Origin: Mucilaginibacter phyllosphaerae
GTDB lineage: Bacteria; Bacteroidota; Bacteroidia; Sphingobacteriales; Sphingobacteriaceae
Reading direction: 5' to 3'
Assembly (NCBI RefSeq): GCF_004378255.1
Contig: NZ_SNQG01000003.1
Location: 558,001 to 622,000 of the forward strand
Length of the DNA: 64,000 nucleotides
The number at the start of each line of letters is the position of its first letter. The stretch's first letter is position 1. This document shows positions 1 to 9,529 of this stretch, piece after piece. A program made the translations under genes and the position numbers. The notes beneath the pieces are model-generated. The model was not told the DNA's origin. It made no database searches and saw only the letters and a list, made by a program, of their open reading frames with translations.

Positions 1-2
1 TC

Positions 3-923
3 AGGGTGGTGTTCGGATCTGCCGACCAGATATTTTGTGCTGTTTCAACCGATCATGGTGCATCTTTCAGCAAGCCCGCACTCGTTGCCAAATTACCCTT
101 AATGCACCTGGGTATGGCAAGGGGCCCGCAACTAACCAGCTCAAAAAACTTTTCGGTGATCACTGCAATGGATAAATCCGGCAATATCTACTGGTATCGT
201 CTTGCTCATGCTACCGGCAAATGGAAAAGTATGGGCGTCATCAACGATCAGCCGGGGTCAGCCCCCGAGGGATTGATGAACATTGCGACTGACGACCAGG
301 ACCATTTTTACGCGGCCTGGCTCGACATACGAACCGGAAAGCAGAACCAGATCTATTTTTCTTCTCTATCGGGTAAAGCGATTCACTGGTCTAAAAATGC
401 GATGGTATATCAATCACCCGACCAGCATGTTTGTGAGTGCTGTAAGCCCAGTATAGCAGTACAGGGTTCTTCGGTAGCTATCATGTTCCGAAACTGGCTG
501 AACGGTTCGCGTGACCTTTATGTAACCCGCTCTTCAAACATGGGGCAAACCTTTGCGGCAGCGCAAAAGATGGGCATGGACACCTGGAAACTGAACGGCT
601 GCCCGATGGATGGCGGGGGCCTGCGGATCAGCCCGGCGAGCGCGGTGCAGACGGTATGGCAACGGAAGGGGAATATTTATTATGCAACTCCCGGAGAGCC
701 GGAAACCTACCTGGCCAGGGGAAGAACATGCAGTATTGCCGGAGGTGGAGCGAACCCGCTGATAACATACCAAACAGGTGATACGCTGAATGTGATCGCG
801 TTCCCTCAAAAAACACCAAGGATGATCGGAACCGGCGGCTATGTGAAAGCGGTGCAACTAAGCGCAACCGGCAATCTTTTTGTGTGGGAACAAAAGAATC
901 AGGTCAGGTTCCGAATAATGTAA
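3..923 (+). CDS. Sialidase-like BNR-repeat exported protein (5' end outside window)
   Basis: The reading frame is open to the left edge, so the N-terminus is missing. The visible 305 residues contain two Asp-box-like turns, STDHGASF near the start and SSNMGQTF in the middle, the signature of six-bladed sialidase/BNR propellers. A Cys cluster HVCECCKPS lies between them; I associate it with Bacteroidota exo-alpha-sialidase-like proteins. Such proteins are normally secreted or lipid-anchored and act on glycans, but the catalytic Arg triad cannot be assigned from this fragment. It converges with the next, weak gene and overlaps its end by 25 nt. The fold assignment is fairly secure; the substrate is unknown. 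Confidence 0.7.
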   Translation, partial: RVVFGSADQIFCAVSTDHGASFSKPALVAKLPLMHLGMARGPQLTSSKNFSVITAMDKSGNIYWYRLAHATGKWKSMGVINDQPGSAPEGLMNIATDDQDHFYAAWLDIRTGKQNQIYFSSLSGKAIHWSKNAMVYQSPDQHVCECCKPSIAVQGSSVAIMFRNWLNGSRDLYVTRSSNMGQTFAAAQKMGMDTWKLNGCPMDGGGLRISPASAVQTVWQRKGNIYYATPGEPETYLARGRTCSIAGGGANPLITYQTGDTLNVIAFPQKTPRMIGTGGYVKAVQLSATGNLFVWEQKNQVRFRIM

Positions 924-1177
924 AAATTAAACCTTGAGGAAATAAGCGTGATTATATTGGTTACCCCAAAGGCAAACGATCTTTTCCGTTTTGTCGGCAA
1001 AAAATTCATCATAAGCCAGTTCTGGACCAAGTCGAAAAGAAGGCCAGATAAACGCGACGCATCTACATGGGGGAGATCAGCCATTTCTTTTTGGGTCATC
1101 TTATATTTATTGAAAAAAAGGACGACCAATACCGCAATGTCAAGATCTGAGTGGATACATTTCAGGTAGTTCAACAA
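899..1177 (-). CDS. Small winged-helix-like hypothetical protein
   Basis: A 92-residue frame. The segment KYKMTQKEMADLPHVDASRL followed by a second helix resembles the recognition region of the MarR-like proteins at 8945 and 9530 (T.KELAELFQVDKSR in the first). The C-terminal third is hydrophobic and lacks the MarR wing signature. The 3' end overlaps the end of the converging sialidase-like gene. It may be a decayed MarR-type regulator. No partner is evident, and the region is AT-rich with weak coding character. Confidence 0.35.
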   Translation of the reverse strand: MLNYLKCIHSDLDIAVLVVLFFNKYKMTQKEMADLPHVDASRLSGLLFDLVQNWLMMNFLPTKRKRSFAFGVTNIITLISSRFNFYIIRNLT

Positions 1178-1285
1178 TGATCAAATTATGTATGATTTGC
1201 TCATCCGGAGAAGCGTTTGTGAAAATAAAAACTGCATAAGTTCTGTTTGGTTCATTATTTTGATCACCTAACCATTCACCGGAAA

Positions 1286-1921
1286 TTACAGCGTGGACAT
1301 TGCGCACGCAAGTTCCGCCATCATAGCTGTTTTTTGCGCATCCAGACCATTCGAATATTCGATCATCAGCGTACGGTTAATGATATTTATATAAAAATCT
1401 TTCTGGCTAAATTTTTTAACCAAGTCTCTGAAGTGCTGGTCTATCGCGTCATCAGCACATCCCTTGCCTTCTGCAACCACATAAAATTTATTGGTGAAAG
1501 CTTTGTCCATTTTAAAATTGATTGATGCGACCACGAAAATATTGATGATCTTATCGATCAATGATTTCCGACGAATAAAAACTTTACCGTAATCTTTCCT
1601 CAATATAGCATATGCGCGGACCTGGTAGCTGCTATCGCTTCCTTGCCTGTCATTCCAGTTCATTTTCGATGCCCTACTTTGGCTTTTTGTAAATATTAAA
1701 AAGCATCTCCTGAACTGTTTTTGGACCATCAGCATACCGGTCAGGTTGGCTTGCATAGCCAGATATATAAAATTTAAATTCCTGGTTTCCTTGTAGTCAA
1801 GAAACTGCGTTTTATACTTATAATTGAGTAATTCATACGTTTGTTTAAGCGTAGCCACCTCTTTAGGCGATATGCCATCCGTATCAAATTGCAGATATTT
1901 CCTAATGTAACCCACGATCAT
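1286..1921 (-). CDS. Hypothetical protein, weakly DUF3137-like
   Basis: A 211-residue frame starting MIVGYIRKYL. The C-terminal half (about 120-205) reads as a conserved globular domain, with FTNKFYVVAEGKG, then an amphipathic helix and a strand ending RTLMIEYSNG. This order loosely recalls the DUF3137 C-terminus (F..KF.V, then a hydrophobic strand), but I see no clear N-terminal transmembrane pair. A basic, Cys-containing stretch around residues 70-90 looks out of place and may reflect a local frame disturbance. No function is proposed. It stands alone between the sialidase-like gene and the RND operon terminator. Confidence 0.5.
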   Translation of the reverse strand: MIVGYIRKYLQFDTDGISPKEVATLKQTYELLNYKYKTQFLDYKETRNLNFIYLAMQANLTGMLMVQKQFRRCFLIFTKSQSRASKMNWNDRQGSDSSYQVRAYAILRKDYGKVFIRRKSLIDKIINIFVVASINFKMDKAFTNKFYVVAEGKGCADDAIDQHFRDLVKKFSQKDFYINIINRTLMIEYSNGLDAQKTAMMAELACAMSTL

Positions 1922-2004
1922 CTGATGTATAATATTATTACCATGTGGATTTTGTGCCAGTTAGCGGTAATTATCGGCAAGGGGCACTATCGCATTATTC
2001 CGAT

Positions 2005-2046
2005 TAAAAAAAAACCGGCATGATCCCGAACTTGGCCATGCCGGTT
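2005..2046 (-). terminator. Rho-independent terminator of the RND efflux operon
   Basis: Read on the minus strand, AACCGGCATG, a 14-nt loop and CATGCCGGTT form a perfect 10-bp stem followed by a run of nine T. It lies 7 nt after the adaptor gene stop, so it ends the three-gene efflux transcript. Confidence 0.85.
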
Positions 2047-2052
2047 CAGAAT

Positions 2053-3135
2053 TTAGTTGATAACTGTACCGTCTTTAACATCGTCGCCAGCTTTGGTAAC
2101 GATACGGTCTGAGGGAACCAAAGCACCGAAAACTTCTGTAGAATCTTTTCCAGCAAGTCCTTCTTTGATATCGACCAGTTTCGCCTTACCGTTTCTTACC
2201 GTGATCACATATTCCCGCTCGGTGGAGCGAACGATTGCGGTATTAGGTACCAGCAAAGACTTGGCACCGGAAAGCATCGGGATCTTTACCTCCGCATACA
2301 TCCCCGGTTTAAGTTGTCCGCTTTTATTGATAACGTCGATCTCTATTGCTTCGGAACGCATATTGCCCAATGCATTAGCTGAACGGCTGATCTTTGCGGT
2401 GTGCTCGGTGCCCGGCATTGCATTGAAGGTGAAAGTAACCGCTTGCTTCAGATCCACTTTATCTACATAATCCTCAGGGATGGCAACTTCTAAACGCAGT
2501 TTGCGGGTATCCTGTAGCACCAGCATGGGCTGGTCGGTGCCTTTGCCAGGCGCAACCAACGCGCCCGGCGAAACATTCCGCTGCACGATGGTGCCGTCAA
2601 ATGGTGCATAAATTTTCAGATAACCCTGCATCGTGCTAACCGATTGCATATTAGATCGCTCTGCATTGGCTATGGCCATATCTGATTTCATTCTGGATAC
2701 GGCATTGTCAAGGTCAAGCGGCGATACCGAACCGGGTTCAGCTGCGGCTTGCTTCAGGCGGTTATACTTTTCTTTACTGGCATTCGCTGTTTCCTGTGCC
2801 TGCAAATAGCGCGAATTCGCCGCCTGCAACTGCGATTCCATTTCAGGAGCTTCCAGTGTCATTAATAATTGGCCTTTACGAACCTGGGAACCCCGGTCAA
2901 CGAAGATCTGCTTGACAAAACCGTTTGCTTTGGGGAACAGGTTAACCTCGTTATAGGGGTTTAGTTGTCCGGGCAACCTTGCGTAGCTGGATAAAGCTTT
3001 TTCGGTGATGGTGCCAGTCTCATATTTTTTGTTGCCGCTTGCTTTCGCTTCGGTCAGGTCTACCGGCTTTTCATTACCGGAGCAGGCTGCTAAAAAACAG
3101 GCTGCAGCGCCTAAAATGATTATTTTCGTTTTCAT
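2053..3135 (-). CDS. RND efflux periplasmic adaptor (membrane fusion lipoprotein)
   Basis: A HlyD/AcrA-type adaptor that bridges the inner-membrane RND pump and the outer-membrane channel. The start is taken at MKTKIIIL, because this gives a lipoprotein signal with lipobox FLAAC (Cys18). A longer start 24 nt upstream would overlap the pump gene. The order is lipoyl half (NPYNEVNLFPKANGFVKQIF), coiled coil (about 95-150), second lipoyl half (APFDGTIVQRNVSPG), beta-barrel and membrane-proximal domain. About 360 residues is normal. It is the last gene of the operon, 4 nt after the pump, and is followed by a strong terminator. The substrate cannot be told. Confidence 0.92.
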   Translation of the reverse strand: MKTKIIILGAAACFLAACSGNEKPVDLTEAKASGNKKYETGTITEKALSSYARLPGQLNPYNEVNLFPKANGFVKQIFVDRGSQVRKGQLLMTLEAPEMESQLQAANSRYLQAQETANASKEKYNRLKQAAAEPGSVSPLDLDNAVSRMKSDMAIANAERSNMQSVSTMQGYLKIYAPFDGTIVQRNVSPGALVAPGKGTDQPMLVLQDTRKLRLEVAIPEDYVDKVDLKQAVTFTFNAMPGTEHTAKISRSANALGNMRSEAIEIDVINKSGQLKPGMYAEVKIPMLSGAKSLLVPNTAIVRSTEREYVITVRNGKAKLVDIKEGLAGKDSTEVFGALVPSDRIVTKAGDDVKDGTVIN

Positions 3136-3139
3136 GTGT

Positions 3140-6100
3140 TTATATCGTTGATGTTTCAATAGCGGTATTTTCTTCCGGCATTAATGACGGTGATTCATAA
3201 GTGGTTTTGTCCTGTACCCAGGCAAATACGAGGGGCAGAATAAACAAAGCGGCAAGTGTGGAAGCAAATAAACCGCCTATCACGGCCCGGCCCAGCGGCG
3301 CGGTTTGTTCACCTGCCTCGCCCATACCTGATGCCATCGGCACCATACCTGCCATCATGGCAAAACTGGTCATGAGAATTGGCCGCAAACGGATAGCTGC
3401 GCTCGTAATAGATGCGCGGGTAGCATCTCTAAATTCCAGGCGTAGCTTTTCACCATTCGTTACGATCAGAATAGCGTTTGCCACGGACACGCCCGTAGAC
3501 ATGATCATCCCCATGTAGGATTGCAGGTTAAGCGTAGAACCGGTCAGCAGTAAAGCGGTTAGCGAACCTAAGATTACCGCCGGAACAGTCGAGAGTACGG
3601 TTAAAGAAAGCTTGAATGACTGGTAATTAGCTGCCAGCAGCAGGAAGATCACCAATACTGCAAAGGCTAAACCGCTTTGCAAACTGCCCATGGTTTCGGT
3701 TAGCAAACTCGACATCCCTTTCAATTCGGCGACCAAACCTTTTGGCGGTGCGCCCAGCGAGGTCATCGCCTTTTGAACATCGGCGGTAGCGGTGCCCAGA
3801 TCTTGTTTATAGATATTGGCGCTCACCGTTAAAAAACGGCGCGGACCCGAACGGTCATATTCACCCGGTGAATAGATCACCTTGAAATCGGCCACGTCGG
3901 CCAATGTTGGGGTGCTTTGGCCTTTCAGTAGCGGGATCTCTTTCAGTTCGTCCATCGTGTTCATTACATATTCCGGGATCTGCACCTGTACCTGGTAGGT
4001 ATAGGCAGCTTTTTCATCCAGCCATTGGTTCTTTTCTGTAAAGCGGCTGGAAGATGTACTGGCCGTAACTGAACGTGCGATATCGGTTACATTCAACCCG
4101 AATTGCGACACCTTTTGACGGTCGAGCGTAATGGCTACTACGGGTATCCTTAAAGGTTGTACTATCTGCACATCGCGCAGGTAACTGATCTGCTTTAATT
4201 TAGCGACCGCTTTATTGGTATACGCCTCAATCTGCGTCATGTCTTTGCCGGCCACCCTGATCTCAATAGGCGTTGCCGCTCCCTGGCTCATAATTTTTTC
4301 CGTCATATCGATGGGCTCGAATGTGATGCGCAGATCTGGTAACTGATGGGAGATGTTTTTCCGCAACGCGTCCTTGAGCTCATCCATATTTACTTTGTAA
4401 TTTTCATCCAGATTCACCTGCAATACCGCCTCATGCGTACCCGTATTGAATATGTACAGGTTACTGGTACCGTAGCTGCTGGGCACGATGCCCACGTAGC
4501 CCGAACTGATAGCGATATGATGGTCTACCGTTTTATCGATAATATTGAGCACCTCTTTGAATTTATCTTCCGTGCGTTCCAACCGGGTACCGTCGGGTGC
4601 CTTGATACGGATCAGGAATTGCCCGTTGTTCAACTTCGGCATCATGTCTTTCCCGATGACCACAAAACCCACACCGGCCAGCACGATAACCGCCACGATA
4701 TAGATCGGTACGATCAGTTTCTTATTCGGCATCCAGCGGGTAATGATCCCCATGAACCGCATTTTGACCTTTTCGAAAAAGTCGTTGTCTTCGGGATGAT
4801 CCTGTTCTTCTTTCAGGTGATTGTTAACCTGTATTTCTTCCTTTTGATTTAAAGATTCGCCTGCATGTGCATGAAGTTCGCCATGTACATAATGCTGGTA
4901 CTGCTCGGCTTTGATCAGCCAGTTGCTTAATATCGGTACCAGCGTTTGTGCCAAAACATAAGAAACGATCATCGTCAAACCGATGGACATCGATAAGGGC
5001 AGGAACATAGCCTTGGGCACGCCATTCATCAGGAAGGATGGAGCAAATACAGCCAGAATACAAAGTAGAATCAGGAGTAGTGGAAACGCTATCTCTTCAC
5101 AGGCATCATAAATAGCCAGTTTTTTTGATTTTCCCATTTCCAAATGCTGGTGAATGTTCTCAATCGTTACCGTCGCCTGGTCGACGAGGATACCAATGGC
5201 CAGTGCCAGCCCGCTCAAGGTCATGATATTGATGGTTTGACCGAACATGCCTAAAAGAAACACGCCCAATAGAATAGATACCGGGATGGTAATTACAACG
5301 ATTAAACTACTGCGCCAGTCGCGCAGAAACAGCAGCACCATCAGACCGGTCAGTAACGCACCTAAACCGCCTTCAGTTATTAAGCTTTTTACGGCATTGA
5401 TTACGAAGATAGACTGGTCAAATTCGTAGGATATCTTCACATCGTCGGGCAGCAAACTTTGCATTTCCGGAATCTTACTTTTCAGATTTTGAACTACCGA
5501 CCATGTTGAGGCATCGGCGGTTTTAACCACCGGGATATAAACAGAGCGTTTACCGTTGATCAACGCATAATCGACTGTCACGTCAGCCGCATCCGCTACA
5601 CGGGCGACATCTTTCACCAAAACGGAAACCCCGTTTTGGGTTTTGATGGGAATATCACCAAACTCTTCTGACTTTTTTACCAGAGAGTTGATCGTCGTGG
5701 TAAACATGGTATTGTTAATACGGAGGTTACCAGATGGCGACATGGCGTTAAATTTAGCCAGCGCCTCTACCACCTGGTCAGGTGTCAGGTCATAACTGCG
5801 CATCTTATTAGGATCTACGCTAACGGTGATTGACCGCGAGTTGGCACCAAATGGCGGCGGCGCTGACAGGCCCGGTACTGAAGCGAACATCGGCCGGATA
5901 CGAGTAGCAGCCATATCGTAAATTTCCTTTAAACTACGGCCGGGAGCGGACAGGACTAATTGTCCAACAGGAAGTGAAGACGCATCATAACGTACCACCT
6001 GCGGCGGCAGGGCGCCCGGCGGAAAGAACTTCATGGCACGGTTTACCTGCAAGGCAACCTGCGCCTGGGCTTCGGCCATGTTTACGTTCTCGTAAAAGCT

Positions 6101-6379
6101 CAGCTTCAGCATCGTTAAACCCTGAATATTCTTACTTGTAATGGTTTTAACGCCATTTACATACAGGAACTGATCCTGCAAACGGGTGGAGAAAAAGCCC
6201 TCCATTTGTTGGGGCGACATACCCCCGTAGGATTCAATAACATAGATGGTAGGCAGGTTTAACTGCGGAAAAATATCTATCGGTATTTTTATTGCACTAA
6301 GCACTGCAAATATTAAAAGGCTCATGGTGACCACCACCACGGTGATCGGCCTTTTGAGTGCGGATGTGACCATTGACAT
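3140..6379 (-). CDS. RND efflux pump inner-membrane subunit (HAE1/AcrB type)
   Basis: A 1079-residue proton-driven exporter with the full RND layout: TM1 (ALKRPITVVVV), first periplasmic loop, TM2-6, a cytoplasmic linker rich in His/Glu (about 485-540), TM7, second loop and TM8-12. In TM4 the motif is GILVDQAT, so the second acid of the AcrB Asp pair is Gln401. In TM10 GVSVANAIL has Ala967 where AcrB has Lys940. The classical Asp-Asp-Lys proton relay is therefore only partly present, a variation I associate with some HAE1 subgroups. It sits between outer-membrane factor and adaptor genes with 4-6 nt spacing. The substrate is unknown; a drug or metabolite is likelier than a metal. Confidence 0.93.
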   Translation of the reverse strand: MSMVTSALKRPITVVVVTMSLLIFAVLSAIKIPIDIFPQLNLPTIYVIESYGGMSPQQMEGFFSTRLQDQFLYVNGVKTITSKNIQGLTMLKLSFYENVNMAEAQAQVALQVNRAMKFFPPGALPPQVVRYDASSLPVGQLVLSAPGRSLKEIYDMAATRIRPMFASVPGLSAPPPFGANSRSITVSVDPNKMRSYDLTPDQVVEALAKFNAMSPSGNLRINNTMFTTTINSLVKKSEEFGDIPIKTQNGVSVLVKDVARVADAADVTVDYALINGKRSVYIPVVKTADASTWSVVQNLKSKIPEMQSLLPDDVKISYEFDQSIFVINAVKSLITEGGLGALLTGLMVLLFLRDWRSSLIVVITIPVSILLGVFLLGMFGQTINIMTLSGLALAIGILVDQATVTIENIHQHLEMGKSKKLAIYDACEEIAFPLLLILLCILAVFAPSFLMNGVPKAMFLPLSMSIGLTMIVSYVLAQTLVPILSNWLIKAEQYQHYVHGELHAHAGESLNQKEEIQVNNHLKEEQDHPEDNDFFEKVKMRFMGIITRWMPNKKLIVPIYIVAVIVLAGVGFVVIGKDMMPKLNNGQFLIRIKAPDGTRLERTEDKFKEVLNIIDKTVDHHIAISSGYVGIVPSSYGTSNLYIFNTGTHEAVLQVNLDENYKVNMDELKDALRKNISHQLPDLRITFEPIDMTEKIMSQGAATPIEIRVAGKDMTQIEAYTNKAVAKLKQISYLRDVQIVQPLRIPVVAITLDRQKVSQFGLNVTDIARSVTASTSSSRFTEKNQWLDEKAAYTYQVQVQIPEYVMNTMDELKEIPLLKGQSTPTLADVADFKVIYSPGEYDRSGPRRFLTVSANIYKQDLGTATADVQKAMTSLGAPPKGLVAELKGMSSLLTETMGSLQSGLAFAVLVIFLLLAANYQSFKLSLTVLSTVPAVILGSLTALLLTGSTLNLQSYMGMIMSTGVSVANAILIVTNGEKLRLEFRDATRASITSAAIRLRPILMTSFAMMAGMVPMASGMGEAGEQTAPLGRAVIGGLFASTLAALFILPLVFAWVQDKTTYESPSLMPEENTAIETSTI

Positions 6380-6385
6380 AGTTAA

Positions 6386-7777
6386 TTAATTTAAAAGGTT
6401 TAAAACTGAACTGACCTGGTTACCTGTCACAGCTTTCTGGAACAAAGCGTTAGTGTACGCGGATTTGGCTTGTACATAATCGGTTTCCGCACGGTATAAA
6501 ATATTTAAAGCGGCATTCAGTTCAATAATGTCGGTCAAGCCGCTTTTATATAGGGATAGCTTTTGCCTGTAACCGGCATTGGCCGCCTTCAACTGGTTAG
6601 GAATTTCCTGTAAACGCTGTTTTGCTGTGTTTAATTCCACATCCGCCTGGTTCACATTTAGCGCTAACGCACTCCTTTGTTCATCCAGTTGTTTTCGCGC
6701 ATAGTCTGTCGCTGCCTTTTGGGTGCGGAGTTTGAGCTGTTTGCGCCGGATGTCAAACAGGTTATAGGAAATACCCACCCCGACCAGGTAATTGTTTCTG
6801 TTGAACCCCCAGCCGGTAGAAAGGCTGTTGAAATTATCATTGGCATCAATACTGGAGCCACGGCCCCAAACTGCGGCTTCCAGCAAGATCTTCGGATTGT
6901 ACTGTTTCCTTACCATGTCTTCGCGATCAAGGCTGCCCTGATAGATCGACTTATAATAGTTGATCAAAGGGTTGTTGGCCGTATCTGCGCTCAGCATTGC
7001 AGGTGCTACTGCCTGACGGATCATATGGCTTTCAGCGGCGGTGTCCGGGATAATGCTTTGATAAGGCAGTCCGCTGATGGCTGATAGCTGTAGTTGAACC
7101 CTTTTTAACTGGTTGTCCAGCTCGATATAATTCAGTCGTGCTTTGGAAAGCTCGGCTTCGGCGATACTGGTATCAACACCAGGCCGAATCCCGCTTTTGG
7201 CAAGTGATTGAATGGAGCGTCTGATCTGCTCATTGCGCTGGATATTCCTGTTTTGAATGGAAAGGAGATCTTGCAGACGCATTAATTGCAGGTAGCTGCC
7301 TATAGTATAGGCCTGCAACTGGTATTTAGATTGTGCGAACTTGTTCTGTTCAACATTTATATCTGATTTAGCCACCTTGTTTTGGGCACCATAGGCTCCA
7401 AAATTGTAAATCTCCCAGTCGAGGGCTGCAATGCCCAGGTTGGTCAATGCCGCGCTGGTGTTGCTTTCAGTCCTTACGCCGCGTGAATTGGACGGGATGA
7501 TACCAAAGCCAAAGTAAGGCCCGGCATCATTATTATTGGTGCCTATATCAGCCTGGTAATTCAGTTTGAGGTTGGGGAGCCAGTTGCTGCGGGTTTCTGC
7601 AGCCTGGGCCTGCCGGATGGTAATAGCAGCAGAGTCCGTGAGCAGCGAGGGTGCTTTTTCGTTTACCCGGTTTAATAAGTCTTTTAATTTGACCGGCGGA
7701 TTTGTTTGCTGCGCGTAAGTATGCCCTGCAATAAAAAGGCAAATGACGACAATTAGCTGTCTTTTTGAACTTTGCAT
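6386..7777 (-). CDS. TolC-family outer-membrane efflux channel
   Basis: A 463-residue outer-membrane factor. It has a signal peptide (MQSSKRQLIVVICLF, cleavage after TYAQ) and the internally repeated alpha-helical barrel of TolC, seen as two long Gln/Ala/Lys-rich helical stretches (about 120-250 and 340-460) ending in ANAGYRQKLSLYKSGLTDII. It is the first gene of the efflux operon; the pump starts 6 nt after its stop. It provides the exit duct for the adaptor/pump complex. The divergent small membrane protein gene is not part of the operon. Confidence 0.9.
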   Translation of the reverse strand: MQSSKRQLIVVICLFIAGHTYAQQTNPPVKLKDLLNRVNEKAPSLLTDSAAITIRQAQAAETRSNWLPNLKLNYQADIGTNNNDAGPYFGFGIIPSNSRGVRTESNTSAALTNLGIAALDWEIYNFGAYGAQNKVAKSDINVEQNKFAQSKYQLQAYTIGSYLQLMRLQDLLSIQNRNIQRNEQIRRSIQSLAKSGIRPGVDTSIAEAELSKARLNYIELDNQLKRVQLQLSAISGLPYQSIIPDTAAESHMIRQAVAPAMLSADTANNPLINYYKSIYQGSLDREDMVRKQYNPKILLEAAVWGRGSSIDANDNFNSLSTGWGFNRNNYLVGVGISYNLFDIRRKQLKLRTQKAATDYARKQLDEQRSALALNVNQADVELNTAKQRLQEIPNQLKAANAGYRQKLSLYKSGLTDIIELNAALNILYRAETDYVQAKSAYTNALFQKAVTGNQVSSVLNLLN

Positions 7778-7896
7778 ATTAATTTTTCGGAAATGAAATA
7801 AATGGTGAGTGCCTTTAATATCGGCAATACCTTAAACCAAAAGAATGTAGATTGCGCAAAAGGCCTGGTACGGCACTATTGCAGAAGTGGTATTGA

Positions 7897-8292
7897 TCAG
7901 ATCCGGATCACGCAAAGTGATAAGTACGAATGGAGGGGAGGAAAAAGCTGGGCGGAAACATTAGCAAAGAACTTGGGCTTAAACCTCCAGAACAGCGAAA
8001 TAAACAGCAGGATAGTAAAAAAACTTAAAAAGGATCTGATGGAATCCGATACCGCTTTACGCTCTTCGAAGATCGATTTATCAGGCCGCTGGATAATGCT
8101 CAGTTGCTTGCCGGCAACAGCGCGGTATTCCAGCTTTCTTTTAAAAATAGAATTATGGGAAAGCGCTGTATGATGGGTGCCCTGAGTAAGACAGGGAATA
8201 AAAAAAATGTGGGTGGACGCCATGAAAAAATACACGGCAACAAGCGCGAGCACTAAGATATTCCTGGGAAATGTGGCCTGCTTCTTTTTCAC
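7897..8292 (-). CDS. Small two-helix membrane protein, paralogue of the 8501 gene
   Basis: 131 residues: a basic start (MKKKQATFPRN), one hydrophobic helix (ILVLALVAVYFF), a loop containing NSIFKRK and RPDKS, a second helix (LSFFTILLFISLFW) and a short tail ending LSLCVIRI. The divergently encoded protein at 8501 has the same order, with NSIFKRK, RTDKS, a second helix and the ending LALRI. This match is why the minus strand is chosen over an opposite-strand frame here. No known family is recognised. Its place between the efflux operon and two MarR-like genes suggests an envelope-related role, but this is only context. Confidence 0.6.
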   Translation of the reverse strand: MKKKQATFPRNILVLALVAVYFFMASTHIFFIPCLTQGTHHTALSHNSIFKRKLEYRAVAGKQLSIIQRPDKSIFEERKAVSDSIRSFLSFFTILLFISLFWRFKPKFFANVSAQLFPPLHSYLSLCVIRI

Positions 8293-8500
8293 CTTTTAAT
8301 ATTACTATGCAAATATCTTAAAACAATAAAGGTTTTTTTGCAAAATTATTGTTGCAATTGAATTTTATTTGTTGGTATACTTATATAGTAAATACTTGCA
8401 CGCTTGAACCAATTGCCTGGAAAGGAATGCAAAGTTATAGACCCCGTCAGGTTTGGCCTGGCGATTTAAATTAAATAAACCAAATTACTTATATTTGTTT

Positions 8501-8869
8501 ATGAGGGTACCAGATCGTAAAAAAATGAGTGTGCTGTTGCTGACTACGGCGTACTTATTTATCGTGCTTACCCATATTCTTTTGCTACCTAACCATCACT
8601 TGGTTTCAAATAAGTCGCAAGTACGCTACAATTCTATCTTCAAAAGGAAACCGGATAATTTCAGCGCTCAGGCATCCAGTATGATGCACCGTACGGACAA
8701 GTCTGTTTTAAATAAAGATCAAAATATGCAGAGCCTATTTGTTCAACTGGCCGGAGTGTTTTTGATCTTGTTTTTAATTCCCCGGACAGGAAGGCAACTA
8801 AGGCCACCTACCCCGATACCACATTACCTTTCGGCCACTTTCCCTTTCCGGCTCGCCCTTCGTATTTGA
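8501..8869 (+). CDS. Small two-helix membrane protein, paralogue of the 7897 gene
   Basis: The start is set at MRVPDRKK, which aligns with the basic start of the divergent paralogue; a longer frame begins at 8453 and a shorter one at 8525. The 122-residue product has helix 1 (VLLLTTAYLFIVLTHILLL), a polar loop with NSIFKRK and RTDKS, helix 2 (LAGVFLILFLI) and a C-terminal tail ending FRLALRI. Conserved loop motifs in two diverged copies imply selection on the protein. It is followed 75 nt later by a MarR-like regulator on the same strand. Function unknown. Confidence 0.6.
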   Translation: MRVPDRKKMSVLLLTTAYLFIVLTHILLLPNHHLVSNKSQVRYNSIFKRKPDNFSAQASSMMHRTDKSVLNKDQNMQSLFVQLAGVFLILFLIPRTGRQLRPPTPIPHYLSATFPFRLALRI

Positions 8870-8944
8870 TTCTTTTAGTAATAAGCGTTTAACAAACTGT
8901 CCATTCCGGTCAAGTTTCAATCTGTTTGTCTAAAAGAATTTATT

Positions 8945-9370
8945 ATGCAAATTTTATTATCGAAAAGCCTGCGTCGTTTAAGCAGGCTATACAGCCGTGC
9001 CATCGTTAAAGTCCTGCCTGATCTTCGCCTCGAACATTACGCAGAGATCATCCTTTTATTGGCTTCCACGCAGCATACTCCAACCCACAAGGAGCTTGCT
9101 GAATTATTTCAGGTAGATAAGTCGCGTATTGCGGTGCTCATTGAAGGGATGACCAAAAACGGCTTTGTTTATACGGAACAAAATGTAGCGGACCGGAGGG
9201 CTCATTTTATCTATCTGACCAACAGGGGTAAAGAAAGTGTACCCAAGATACAGGAAGCTATAGAGCAAGTAAATCATATGATCAACAAGCAAGTCGACAA
9301 AACGCATTTGGATCATTTTTATGAAACACTTTTTAAGATGCAGTCAAACTTAGTTGACATCGCACTTTAG
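8945..9370 (+). CDS. MarR-family transcriptional regulator
   Basis: 141 residues with the MarR winged-helix plan: an N-terminal dimer helix, HTH (PTHKELAELFQVDKSRIAVLIEGMTKNGFV), a wing with the family-typical turn DRRAHFIYLTNRG, and a C-terminal helix. It probably senses a small molecule or oxidant and represses a nearby operon; the efflux genes or the small membrane proteins are candidates. It is followed by a second MarR-like gene with a similar N-terminus (SLRRLSRLYSR against DLRRLSKLYVK), so the two probably arose by tandem duplication. Confidence 0.85.
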   Translation: MQILLSKSLRRLSRLYSRAIVKVLPDLRLEHYAEIILLLASTQHTPTHKELAELFQVDKSRIAVLIEGMTKNGFVYTEQNVADRRAHFIYLTNRGKESVPKIQEAIEQVNHMINKQVDKTHLDHFYETLFKMQSNLVDIAL

Positions 9371-9529
9371 CTGTAAGCGACAGGAGCGTTAGAAGTAATC
9401 ACTTCTGTCGAAGTCCCTGAGCACGTATACAGTAGGCAGCTTTACTGACGCATTATGCCGGGTGATTATTATCGGATGCTGTGGTTTATTTTCATAAATG
9501 ATCGCTCGTATACTATAAAAAATTAATTT

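Noticed and set aside
7802..8173. 123-codon frame on the plus strand
   Set aside because: It lies antisense to the small membrane protein gene (7897-8292), whose paralogue at 8501 supports the minus strand.
8490..8497. TATATTTG as promoter of the 8501 gene
   Set aside because: The -7 box matches, but no TTTG lies about 19 nt upstream and it is 3 nt from the chosen start codon.
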